A stretch of DNA of 64,000 nt, taken from assembly GCF_001436735.1 (NCBI RefSeq), contig NZ_AYZE01000014.1:249409-313408 (forward strand), given 5' to 3'. Position 1 is the first letter of the stretch. Each line of letters begins with the position of its first letter. The stretch is from Liquorilactobacillus cacaonum DSM 21116. Its GTDB lineage: Bacteria > Bacillota > Bacilli > Lactobacillales > Lactobacillaceae. The translations under genes and the position numbers were made by a program. The notes under the pieces are model-generated. The model searched no databases. It worked only from the letters and a program-made list of their open reading frames with translations, and was not told the origin of the DNA. Shown here piece by piece: positions 17,532-25,198 of this stretch.

Positions 17532-17984
17532 TTAATTATTTGAATATTTCAAGGAACTACCACTAATTGATACTGCTAATTTATATAGTTCTTGGTAAGT
17601 TATTGCAAGGTTTTCACTATTGCTCTTTTCAAATTGTTCAAGCCACCAATCTGACATCATCTTATTTATTTGTATACACGCCTGTTTCCCTTTTTCAGTT
17701 AGAGTTACTCTGTAAGAACGATGATCTACAGAATCTAACGATTTAGCTATGTATCCAGATTGTAAGAGCTCATTGAAATCACGACTTACTAATCCCTTAT
17801 TTATCGCCAATTGATCAGATACTTGTTGTGCTGTGACTTTTTCATAGTCATTTATAAACAATAAGAGATGCGATTTGCTTGCAGTTAAATCTTCAATATT
17901 TAGTCGATGATTTAGTGCTTTTTGAGAATTTCTTTGGATAATGCTGATATACCGCCCAATTTGATTAATTTCACGAGTATTCAT
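17532..17984 (-). CDS. MarR-family transcriptional regulator
   Basis: 150 residues. The winged helix-turn-helix is visible at about 45-105: KVTAQQVSDQLAINKGLVSRDFNELLQSGYI followed by the wing SLDSVDHRSYRVTLTEKG. Flanking helices would form the dimer. It is transcribed divergently from the DUF2798 gene at 18113; the shared 128-base space holds a consensus promoter and a perfect palindrome that is the likely binding site. It probably represses that gene and itself. The ligand is unknown. An AAGGAG ribosome binding site precedes the ATG. Confidence 0.9.
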   Translation of the reverse strand: MNTREINQIGRYISIIQRNSQKALNHRLNIEDLTASKSHLLLFINDYEKVTAQQVSDQLAINKGLVSRDFNELLQSGYIAKSLDSVDHRSYRVTLTEKGKQACIQINKMMSDWWLEQFEKSNSENLAITYQELYKLAVSISGSSLKYSNN

Positions 17985-18036
17985 TAGGACATCTCCTTCG
18001 TAAATATAAAATAAAGTATAGTATAAATTAATTTGG

Positions 18037-18065
18037 TTGACAAATAAACTAAATCAATTTATAAT
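18037..18065 (+). promoter_or_regulatory. Consensus sigma-A promoter of the DUF2798 gene
   Basis: TTGACA (18037-18042) and TATAAT (18060-18065), both perfect consensus, with a 17-base spacer. Such a strong promoter would be expected to need repression. Confidence 0.9.
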
Positions 18066-18069
18066 CACT

Positions 18070-18095
18070 AATATAGTTTACTTGTAAACTATATT
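18070..18095 (+). promoter_or_regulatory. Palindromic operator, probably for the divergent MarR protein
   Basis: AATATAGTTTAC and its exact complement GTAAACTATATT flank a TT centre: 12-bp arms, 5 bases after the -10 box, at the transcription start. A weaker copy (minus strand AGTTTATTTGTCAACC, 18035-18050) overlaps the -35 box. Two sites, one on each promoter element, fit MarR-type repression. Confidence 0.75.
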
Positions 18096-18112
18096 GGAGG
18101 GAGAAAGTTTAA

Positions 18113-18592
18113 ATGTCTAAAAATCAAAGAATAATATTTATTGGTGTAATGTGTTTTGGTATGGGATCAATTATGAGCTTTTTAGGAAATTTGTTTTCTA
18201 CAGGATTTTCTGTCACAACAGTAAAGGACTTTCTAATGTGGTGGATGCCAACTATATTGATTGCATTTACGTATAATTTATTAGTGGCTTCAAAAATAAC
18301 AGATGCGATTATAGATAAGGCCACAGAAAAATTGAGTAATCCCGAAGCAGTGCTAGCACGTGGAGGTCGAATTCGTGGATGGTCGATGTTAACAATTATG
18401 TGTCTAACTATGAGTACTTGGGGAATGTTAATTGGTGGTGCATTTGCACATATTTCAATTCTCGGCGTTTTAGTTGTTTGGATTCGTTCATATATATTGG
18501 CCTACATTGTTAGAGGTACGATTGTTAAGCCTTTAGCAGTCAAAGTTTCTCTTTTTTTTAGAGAAAATCGGGAAGAAGAGATAATTCTTTAA
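18113..18592 (+). CDS. DUF2798 family membrane protein
   Basis: 159 residues with four hydrophobic segments in two similar halves: one set near residues 5-60, the other near 90-140. The repeated pattern and the WWMPTILIAFTYN and YILAYIVRGTIVKPLA segments fit DUF2798. The function of the family is unknown. The gene sits behind a perfect promoter and palindromic operator and divergent from a MarR regulator, suggesting it is an inducible response, perhaps to a membrane-active or phenolic compound. The ribosome binding site is AGGGAGAAAG. Confidence 0.82.
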   Translation: MSKNQRIIFIGVMCFGMGSIMSFLGNLFSTGFSVTTVKDFLMWWMPTILIAFTYNLLVASKITDAIIDKATEKLSNPEAVLARGGRIRGWSMLTIMCLTMSTWGMLIGGAFAHISILGVLVVWIRSYILAYIVRGTIVKPLAVKVSLFFRENREEEIIL

Positions 18593-18631
18593 CGAGTAAT
18601 GTATATATTAAAATAAAAAAGTTTAGCGTCA

Positions 18632-18671
18632 GGTTTGAGTCAAAGTTAAGTTGTGGCTCAAGCCTTTTTTG
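18632..18671 (+). terminator. Rho-independent terminator of the DUF2798 gene
   Basis: GGTTTGAGTCA pairs with TGGCTCAAGCC (with G-U pairs), followed by T6. Confidence 0.8.
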
Positions 18672-18848
18672 TTCTAAAAAAGTGAATTTAAAAAAATAAG
18701 TTAATAGATGTAATTTGAAATAATTGCAATGTTTAACATAATGGTAATCAAAAACCACTACTTATTTATGGTACATTACTTTTTTACATATAGTATAATT
18801 AAGAAAATGAAAATTAATTTATTTAGAAGTAAGTAGGCGGGATAGAGT

Positions 18849-20147
18849 ATGAATTTAAAAAAATGGGGAATCGTAGTTGCAGTATATTTGGTTATTTTTG
18901 CAGTGGTGGTTGTTGTCCAAGAATATGTTTGGCGAAGCTTTACTATTCCAACAGAACAGATTGTAATTGCTAATTCCAAAGATAAGGCATTGAAAATGGC
19001 TGCCAAAAAGAACGTTAATTGCTATCAAGGTTGGCAAGTTCCTTACAATTATAGATTAGGGTATGACTATGAGTTTCAAATAATTTGGCAAGGTAACAAT
19101 AAGTACAGAGTTAGCTATATTTTTAATAATGCGATGCACATAAAAAAGGTAGCACGAACTTTTGCTGGTACATACTTTGATAATACATTATACATCAATC
19201 AAAACTTTTATGTAAACCATCATGGAAATCGTTGGTTTATAGGAAACAAAGGGAAATCTGAAAATCTTGTAAATTCAAGATCAGTCAAGAATAATCATAA
19301 AATTCAAAAAAGAGCAGTCATTAAATCATCTAAAAAAGAGCAAACTACCAAAAAAATAAATAGTAATTCTAATGCTGCAGTGAAATTACCAACCACTACT
19401 ACAAGAACAAGTGCAATGCAATATTTTACTGAAAATCAAAAGCTCTATGTAACCTATGATAATAAAAAAAATAAGGTTCTTGTTCCGAATGGTTATAGTC
19501 AGGTATTTATAATGCCTAATAATTCATATAATGAGACACTTAATGCTGGTAGCTATATTATTACACCTGAATTTACAGCTTTTGTTGGGTATCGCAAAAA
19601 CTCAACGGGAATTTTATATAGCATAGATAAAGGCAAGCACTGGTCTTATTCAAAGCTAAAATATAATGGTTTTCGAGGTAAGGCATTTATTTCAATAACC
19701 AATGACCGAGTTTATGTAACCTATGCTACGGATGAATCATTAGGTACGGATTATTATGCAACATTTTTTTCTAGTAATATGAAAACTTGGTCTGAGGCTG
19801 ATTTTCCCAAGTCACTCGATCAGTCTAATGTTACTTTGGTCTACTGGGACAATGATAATTTGGTTTATTATGCTAGTAAGCTAGGTGGTTTTAATTTTTC
19901 TGACGATGGAGGGGAAAATATGCGAACGGTCACTCTTGACTTTCCAAGTAGTATTGAAAATATGTCAGGTGGCAATCCTTTTACGGTGCCTTCTGCAATG
20001 TATACAAAACAAGGCAGAATCTATCTAATAATGAGTCAAAGTGAAAACGGAGATTATGCTCAAAATAATCAATTGATGGAAGCTGTCATGGTAAAGAGTC
20101 TAGATTTAGGTTCGTTTGATTATGAAAGCCAACAAGCAGAAAAATAA
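18849..20147 (+). CDS. Membrane-anchored beta-propeller (BNR/sialidase-like repeat) protein
   Basis: 432 residues. An N-terminal membrane anchor (about 6-26) is followed by an extracellular region to residue 140, a Lys/Ser/Thr-rich linker (about 145-190), and a C-terminal repeat domain. That domain holds a clear Asp-box, YSIDKGKHWS (S-x-D-x-G-x-x-W), and weaker copies at FFSSNMKTWSEA and NFSDDGGENM, typical of sialidase-like propellers. No Arg triad or other catalytic signature was identified, so sialidase activity is not supported. The next gene begins 15 bases later and encodes a membrane protein; the pair probably work together at the cell surface. Confidence 0.7.
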   Translation: MNLKKWGIVVAVYLVIFAVVVVVQEYVWRSFTIPTEQIVIANSKDKALKMAAKKNVNCYQGWQVPYNYRLGYDYEFQIIWQGNNKYRVSYIFNNAMHIKKVARTFAGTYFDNTLYINQNFYVNHHGNRWFIGNKGKSENLVNSRSVKNNHKIQKRAVIKSSKKEQTTKKINSNSNAAVKLPTTTTRTSAMQYFTENQKLYVTYDNKKNKVLVPNGYSQVFIMPNNSYNETLNAGSYIITPEFTAFVGYRKNSTGILYSIDKGKHWSYSKLKYNGFRGKAFISITNDRVYVTYATDESLGTDYYATFFSSNMKTWSEADFPKSLDQSNVTLVYWDNDNLVYYASKLGGFNFSDDGGENMRTVTLDFPSSIENMSGGNPFTVPSAMYTKQGRIYLIMSQSENGDYAQNNQLMEAVMVKSLDLGSFDYESQQAEK

Positions 20148-20162
20148 AAGAGGTGATAATTC

Positions 20163-21338
20163 ATGATTAAAACTGCGAGAATCATAATTGGATGTTTTGT
20201 AGCTGTATTTTCAAGTTTTTATTTATATAATGCATTAGTACTATTGTTTGAATACCAAAGCATCAACCAAGGTATACTAGCGTTGGTTTGTGCGCTATGT
20301 GTCGGTCAATTATTCTTTTTAATTTTTGCCAACTTGTTTGCCAAAGAAAAAAAGTTTTCTGAGAGTACTAGAAAATTTTGGGAGATGACATACAAAAAAA
20401 CTTTTCTCACAGAATTATCTATCTGTATTGCTTGTTTTGGTGGAACACTTTATTTTTCAAGATATTTACCCGTTAATTTATTACTTATTTTTTTAGTTCC
20501 TTTTCTTTTATTGGTGTTGATTAACATATTTAATTTTTTAAAACGTAAACGAAATAAGCATCAAGCTGACTTTAGTGTCGTAGTCAATGGGTTAGAAATG
20601 TCAAAATTTGAAAATAGTCGAAAAAATAGTATTCAGCTTTTTCAGACATATGTTCAAAATCGTTATAAAAGTCATTTCTTTATCTTTGCAAACATCAATA
20701 TAATTTTATTGGTTGCTTTTTTGATAATTATTGTATGGCAAAATCTATTCTGGTTAAGTTATCTTATTTTAATTTGGGAAGTAGCAAGTATTATTTCTTT
20801 TATGAAGTCAAGAATAAAAGAAGTTTTGCGTATTAAGGAAAAACTCTTAAATGGAGATTATGCAGAAGTTATTTTATTTATCAAGGAGATCTATAGTCTT
20901 CCTTATGATCGGACAATCACATCCCAAATTTTCGAAGAACACCTAGTGTTTGCGTTATATCATGTTGGTGAATATGAACAATGTATCCAGATTTTTGAAA
21001 AAACGGTTTTTAAGAAAATAATTAGCTCTTATGCTACTCCTTATCGTATCTTATCATTACTTGAACTTAATCGTTATGAGGATGCTAAGAATGCATATAT
21101 GCAATTCACGCTACTCAATAAAAATGGCAGAAAGAAGAACCGCAAGTATGTTCTAAATAAATTTGATGCGTATTTTGCTAGCTATTTTGCAGGTAAATAT
21201 GAAGTTGCTGGCAAAATCGCAATAACTTTCAAGTCAAAAAAACCAGCACAAAAGCAAATGATTCAAAAACTTCAAAATTTAGCTACTACTAGAAAGAAAG
21301 AACATAATAAAAAAGAGTCAGATAATTCAGTAGATTAG
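20163..21338 (+). CDS. Membrane protein with a TPR-like cytoplasmic tail, unknown
   Basis: 391 residues. Hydrophobic segments lie at about 5-28, 36-58, 80-98, 103-127, 170-190 and 193-215. The rest (about 220-370) is soluble and helical with a pattern like tetratricopeptide repeats: EEHLVFALYHVGEYEQCIQIF, then SLLELNRYEDAKNAYMQF, then FDAYFASYFAGKYEVAGK. The tail ends in a lysine-rich stretch. I do not recognise a named family. It is co-transcribed with the propeller protein upstream and ends at a strong terminator. TPR-like tails usually mediate protein contacts, so an assembly or export role is conceivable. Confidence 0.65.
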   Translation: MIKTARIIIGCFVAVFSSFYLYNALVLLFEYQSINQGILALVCALCVGQLFFLIFANLFAKEKKFSESTRKFWEMTYKKTFLTELSICIACFGGTLYFSRYLPVNLLLIFLVPFLLLVLINIFNFLKRKRNKHQADFSVVVNGLEMSKFENSRKNSIQLFQTYVQNRYKSHFFIFANINIILLVAFLIIIVWQNLFWLSYLILIWEVASIISFMKSRIKEVLRIKEKLLNGDYAEVILFIKEIYSLPYDRTITSQIFEEHLVFALYHVGEYEQCIQIFEKTVFKKIISSYATPYRILSLLELNRYEDAKNAYMQFTLLNKNGRKKNRKYVLNKFDAYFASYFAGKYEVAGKIAITFKSKKPAQKQMIQKLQNLATTRKKEHNKKESDNSVD

Positions 21339-21386
21339 CAAATAGCATAGCAGAATTTTAAGATATATCATAGGTATAGGCATAAT

Positions 21387-21424
21387 AAACGAGTCTGGGG
21401 TAAAAAAACCTAGACTCGTTTTAT
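21387..21424 (+). terminator. Rho-independent terminator of the propeller/membrane gene pair
   Basis: AAACGAGTCTGGGG pairs with CCTAGACTCGTTT around an A-rich loop, followed by T's. Likely active in both directions. Confidence 0.8.
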
Positions 21425-21530
21425 TAAAAATATATCTTTACTAAGCTACGCTAGTTACACTATTAGATAATCAAAATCTTCCATAATTTGGACTAGAGCA
21501 CCATAGCCATCTTAGCTTTATTTTGCTTTG

Positions 21531-22343
21531 TTATTTTGTGACAGTTAATTTAACTTCACCTAAACCATTATCGAAGCGGGTGACCCAGGTGCCTTCTTTT
21601 AATTTTGGAGGTAATATAAATGTTCCTGTTGAAACATATTGGCCAACTGATAACTTTTTTCCATGTTGTTGCAATTTAGTAACAAGCCACTGCAGAGAAT
21701 TTAAAGGATTTCCTAAAACTTCTGAAGAATGTCCTTTTTTAAGTGTTTCAGATTCAAATCTTAGTGTGCAATGAACATTTGCAACTGATTTCACATTTTC
21801 AAAGACAACTGTTGTGGGAAATAAATCACCTACAACAACAAGTCCACCCACAGCAGCATCTGAAACAACAAGATTTTTTTCAAGACTAGGAAACCAGTCT
21901 TTGAACCGACAATCAGGTACTTCGAGCGCACCTGCTACACTAGTTTTTTGCATGAGTTCTTCCAATGAGTCAGCATTAGTCAATTCTTTTTCAACACGAA
22001 AAACCAATTCCACTTCGACAAGTGGTTCTAGCATCTTATTGAGAGAAAAAGTAGCAGGTGAACGTAAAAAACGACTTTCTACCTGAGCACCATATAATGG
22101 TGAATGAGAATCAAACATTTTTTGTGTTTCTTCGCTTGTTAGTGAAACTTTATAACCACCAACCGCTTCATTTTTCAATTCCATTAGTTGACTTTGTACA
22201 TGGTATGCACCTTCTTCATCAGTGACCTTATTAGTCCAATCTGCTATATCAAGTGATTTATTTGTTGAATATGCTTTATACAATGTTTTGGCAAGTAAGT
22301 CTTCAGTTTTTGTTAATGCTAATTTTGTTTGTTGTTTTTCCAT
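21531..22343 (-). CDS. 2-keto-4-pentenoate hydratase-like protein (FAH superfamily)
   Basis: 270 residues from the ATG at 22343, which has an AAAGGAG ribosome binding site; the longer frame to 22475 has none and runs into the T-box terminator region. Family features are EEGAYHVQSQLM early on, VEVELVFRVEKEL (metal-ligand glutamates), and the CRFKDWFPSLEKNLVVSDAAVGG segment. Relatives hydrate 2-hydroxypentadienoate or decarboxylate 4-oxalocrotonate in aromatic breakdown. Here no such pathway gene is adjacent. Instead it stands alone behind a T-box whose specifier reads ATC (Ile), so it is probably used in a branched-chain or keto-acid context. Confidence 0.85.
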   Translation of the reverse strand: MEKQQTKLALTKTEDLLAKTLYKAYSTNKSLDIADWTNKVTDEEGAYHVQSQLMELKNEAVGGYKVSLTSEETQKMFDSHSPLYGAQVESRFLRSPATFSLNKMLEPLVEVELVFRVEKELTNADSLEELMQKTSVAGALEVPDCRFKDWFPSLEKNLVVSDAAVGGLVVVGDLFPTTVVFENVKSVANVHCTLRFESETLKKGHSSEVLGNPLNSLQWLVTKLQQHGKKLSVGQYVSTGTFILPPKLKEGTWVTRFDNGLGEVKLTVTK

Positions 22344-22492
22344 TGTGATAATCTCCTTTATTATTGTGGATTTCTCACCAATATGGATGAGAATCCAGTT
22401 TTGAATTAATCTGAGTTTTTTTGTTAATTTTAATAATGCCACTTGGATCATCCATGAATCCTCATCTCTTTTCATTTTAATATTTACGAATA

Positions 22493-22773
22493 AAAAAAGT
22501 CCTTCAACAGGAATTTACCTGCTAAAGGACGTTATAAACGTGGTACCACCTTTTTTTATACTTGACTAATTACAAGTACCTTAAACAAACTAACACAACA
22601 ATTTGTTGTCTCTGTAATGGGAGTACCCAGTAGAATCTACTTAAATTCAATCTACAACTCATAGGTGATTTTCATTAACGTATACCTAATCATCTTGCAC
22701 CAACCGATGACTCTCTGAATGGCGTCTGTTAGTTACTTTCCTAATCAACGTTTAATATTCGTATGAAGTTTCT
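22493..22773 (-). ncRNA. T-box riboswitch, isoleucine specifier (ATC) proposed
   Basis: Reading the minus strand: Stem I carries the AGAGAGTC...GGTTGGTGCAA apical pattern. The specifier loop reads GAAA-ATC-ACCTATGAG (ATC at 22669-22667), placed as in known T-boxes. The T-box proper, GGTGGTACCACG, is at 22550-22539; its UGGU bulge fits a tRNA with discriminator A, as tRNA-Ile has. A terminator (GTCCTTTAGCAGG...CCTGTTGAAGGAC, then T7) ends at about 22493, 150 bases before the hydratase start. Identity as a T-box is firm; the codon call rests on eye alignment. Confidence 0.88.
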
Positions 22774-22779
22774 AATCGT

Positions 22780-22808
22780 ATTCTAGTAATAATCGCACAA
22801 GATGTCAA
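22780..22808 (-). promoter_or_regulatory. Promoter of the T-box transcript
   Basis: On the minus strand TTGACA (22808-22803) and TAGAAT (22785-22780) have a 17-base spacer, placing the start just before Stem I. Confidence 0.8.
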
Positions 22809-22828
22809 GTGTATATTTTATTTTTTTC

Positions 22829-23152
22829 TTAATCTTGAATGATGATTTTAATTCCTTTATAGATATTATAGATAAACACGATAAAATCGATTAGTAATAC
22901 CACGCCAATTGTTAAAATCGCTGTCCAACTGGTTAATTGTGCATGTTCTGTCATAATTCCGGTTGTTCCAACTAAAATGATACCTATAAAAGTTAGAATG
23001 ATTGGTAAAAGGTGAAGTAAGAAAGCTCTTTTTGCATGTTTCCGAATTATTGGTTCATCAGCACAGACAAACCACACAATAATTGGAAAGATAAAGGGAG
23101 CGAAAATGATGGAAAAATAAGAAAGAGCACTTAATAATTTAGTTTTTTGCAT
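22829..23152 (-). CDS. DUF4870/Tic20-like membrane protein
   Basis: 107 residues with three hydrophobic segments (about 6-29, 45-63, 75-95). The signature is SYFSIIFAPFIFPIIVWF followed by a charged turn, RKHAKRAFLLHLLP, as in DUF4870 proteins; these are distantly Tic20-like. No function is established in bacteria. An AGGAGG ribosome binding site precedes the ATG. It is encoded directly upstream of the T-box transcript on the same strand, with no terminator seen between, so read-through into the T-box is possible. Confidence 0.75.
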   Translation of the reverse strand: MQKTKLLSALSYFSIIFAPFIFPIIVWFVCADEPIIRKHAKRAFLLHLLPIILTFIGIILVGTTGIMTEHAQLTSWTAILTIGVVLLIDFIVFIYNIYKGIKIIIQD

Positions 23153-23310
23153 AAATCCTCCTAAAAAGTGTAAGTTAGTAATTCAAGTGTAATCGGAATC
23201 TTAATACTATGATATACTGAAATCGGTAAGCTAACAAATAATTAAACTAGTGATATTTAATATATCGATATAAAACAGTACATCTGATTTTGATTTAAGG
23301 GGATGAAGAG

Positions 23311-24150
23311 ATGCTTATTGATTTTTTGAATGACTATTATCAAGCAGATTTAAAAACAATCCACGATGTAGCTGGAAATCAGCATTTAGTCGGAAATAGT
23401 AAAGTTTTTCATGGACCACTTTTTGTTAAAATCTTCAAGGAAAAAGCGATGTTTTATGCAGAACAACATGTTAACCAGTTTTATTATCCTGAGGTTTATT
23501 TGGACAGTGTAATCTTTGAAGATAATTATGTTGTCACACTAAGAGATCGAGAATTAAGTGATATTGATACACGTGAAATGACCGATGAGTTAGCATACAA
23601 ATATGGGAGGCTACTGGGCAATTTTCATGCAAAAGTCACAGGTAATGTCTCAGTTGAAGATACTAGGTTGCCCTTATCTCATCAACTAATGAATAGAGTT
23701 AATCAACTTAAAGAAAGTTTGTACTATAATGATGCCAAAGAAGTGCTTGAACTTTTAAAATCTGATTTTGATAAAAGTGACTTGGAATATGATCAGCTTC
23801 CAAAAGTTGTTTTACATGGTGACTTTAGTGTTCGTAACATTATGGAATGTGAGGGTCAAGATATTTTAATTGATTTTGAACGTTCACACATTGGTACAAG
23901 CTATCAAGACTTCATCAAATTTTTTTACAATGAAGTTCGCGATATCAATCTGAGAAATCAATTTTTGAAAGGTTACGAAGAAATATTTCAATTTGAAGTT
24001 CCAAGCAATGAATTACAGCGCTGTCTATTATTTTTATGTGCATTAGATATTAGCCGTTATAATGTCTCACATTCTGGTGGTAAATTTGGAGATATGGCTA
24101 GTAATATGATTGCTACAATAAAAAAAGGGGATGCAGTGTTAGAACTATAG
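23311..24150 (+). CDS. Aminoglycoside-phosphotransferase-fold kinase, substrate unknown
   Basis: 279 residues with the kinase-like catalytic loop HGDFSVRNIM and the metal-binding LIDFERSHIGT about 20 residues later, the hallmark of the APH/choline-kinase fold. The N-terminal lobe is short (to about 75). The early GPLFVKIFKE may supply the ATP-binding lysine. Such proteins phosphorylate small molecules (choline, homoserine, sugars, antibiotics) or proteins. Nothing in the sequence identifies the substrate, and drug resistance should not be assumed. Single-gene unit with an upstream TATACT-type -10 box near 23213 and a strong terminator. Confidence 0.8.
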   Translation: MLIDFLNDYYQADLKTIHDVAGNQHLVGNSKVFHGPLFVKIFKEKAMFYAEQHVNQFYYPEVYLDSVIFEDNYVVTLRDRELSDIDTREMTDELAYKYGRLLGNFHAKVTGNVSVEDTRLPLSHQLMNRVNQLKESLYYNDAKEVLELLKSDFDKSDLEYDQLPKVVLHGDFSVRNIMECEGQDILIDFERSHIGTSYQDFIKFFYNEVRDINLRNQFLKGYEEIFQFEVPSNELQRCLLFLCALDISRYNVSHSGGKFGDMASNMIATIKKGDAVLEL

Positions 24151-24169
24151 TATCTAGTCAAGCATGAAT

Positions 24170-24218
24170 AAAAAGAGTAGTTAGTTCAAAATTCACTTTT
24201 GAACTAACTACTCTTTTT
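24170..24218. terminator. Bidirectional terminator
   Basis: A perfect 22-bp inverted repeat (24170-24191 with 24197-24218) with a 5-base loop, A5 before and T5 after. It separates the converging kinase and polyphosphate operon. Confidence 0.93.
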
Positions 24219-24259
24219 AATATACTAACCTCTTAAAGCTTTTTTACAAAATCAAGTAA

Positions 24260-25195
24260 CTAATTGAATTGATTGTTATTATCAATATAATCAAAAAGGG
24301 CACCTTCACGTAAACCGTGATTTGAAAAAAGTATCTGCGTAATATGTAATGCCCGCATAATTAAGGAGATGGGAGTGAGGCCACCAATAATCACATCTGC
24401 TCGTGCCTTTGCAAGACCTGGAATCTTTTCACGTTCATTTTTGTCTAAATCGACTAGTTCAGCAAAGATATCAAATGCTTTAGAACTACTTAATGTGAAG
24501 CCATGGATAGCTGGTGGATTCTCTGCATCAACTTTTCGGCGTGCTATTTTTGCTAATGTACGATTACTACCACCTAGGACCACCAGATTAGTTTTGTGTG
24601 CATCAATTAACCAATCAATATCAGTTAGGCTTTTTTCAACTTCGGTCATGGCCAGAAAAAGATCAGAGGGTTTTATTTTATCATCTAGATTAAAGTCCTG
24701 AGAGATTGTAACAGAGCCAAAGGGTAAACTTATTAGGTGAGCTATTTCTCCTTTTTTTACTAGGATGAGTTCAGTACTTGCCCCGCCAGTATCTATAATT
24801 AAACAATCTCTACCGACATTTAGAGTACGAGTTACACCTAGAAAGTCTAAATAAGCTTCTTGTTTTCCAGTAATTACTTTAAACTCAATGCCGATTTTCT
24901 CTTTTACCAATTGTAAGAATTCGCTCTGATTAGTTGCAACGCGAACAGCCGCGGTTGCTAGGGCCTCAATATGAAGATTGGGAAGATCTTTGTAGACTTT
25001 TTCGAAATCTTCCAAGGCACCAAGTGTACGATTAATTGGTCCTTCTTGAAGAACCTTTTGGTCACCCATATTTTCTGAGAGTCTTACCATTTCTTTTAAT
25101 TGGTGAGTAACCTTCGTGTTCCCGTCGTTAGTAATTTGGGTTATGGTCATTCGAACTGAATTGGAACCAAGGTCAATCACCGCAAAGTTAATCAT
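24260..25195 (-). CDS. ppx: Exopolyphosphatase (Ppx/GppA family), short form
   Basis: 311 residues covering the two ASKHA ATPase-type subdomains. The catalytic signatures are kept: VIDLGSNSVRMTI at the start, ATAAVRVATN, and LIIDTGGASTELILV; near 200-215 VVLGGSNRTLAKI. It lacks the C-terminal HD-type extension of longer Ppx proteins. It should release phosphate from polyphosphate or act on pppGpp. Last of three minus-strand genes: its ribosome binding site lies in the end of ppk and the gap is 3 bases, so it is co-translated with the kinase that makes its substrate. Confidence 0.92.
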   Translation of the reverse strand: MINFAVIDLGSNSVRMTITQITNDGNTKVTHQLKEMVRLSENMGDQKVLQEGPINRTLGALEDFEKVYKDLPNLHIEALATAAVRVATNQSEFLQLVKEKIGIEFKVITGKQEAYLDFLGVTRTLNVGRDCLIIDTGGASTELILVKKGEIAHLISLPFGSVTISQDFNLDDKIKPSDLFLAMTEVEKSLTDIDWLIDAHKTNLVVLGGSNRTLAKIARRKVDAENPPAIHGFTLSSSKAFDIFAELVDLDKNEREKIPGLAKARADVIIGGLTPISLIMRALHITQILFSNHGLREGALFDYIDNNNQFN

Positions 25196-25198
25196 AAA

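Noticed and set aside
18849-20147. Exo-alpha-sialidase
   Set aside because: Asp-box repeats alone mark a propeller; the arginine triad and other catalytic residues were not identified.
22344-22475. 44-codon extension of the hydratase gene
   Set aside because: No ribosome binding site, no family similarity, and it begins just after the T-box terminator; the ATG at 22343 has AAAGGAG.
23311-24150. Antibiotic-resistance kinase
   Set aside because: The APH fold is shared with many housekeeping kinases, and nothing in the sequence or neighbourhood points to aminoglycosides.
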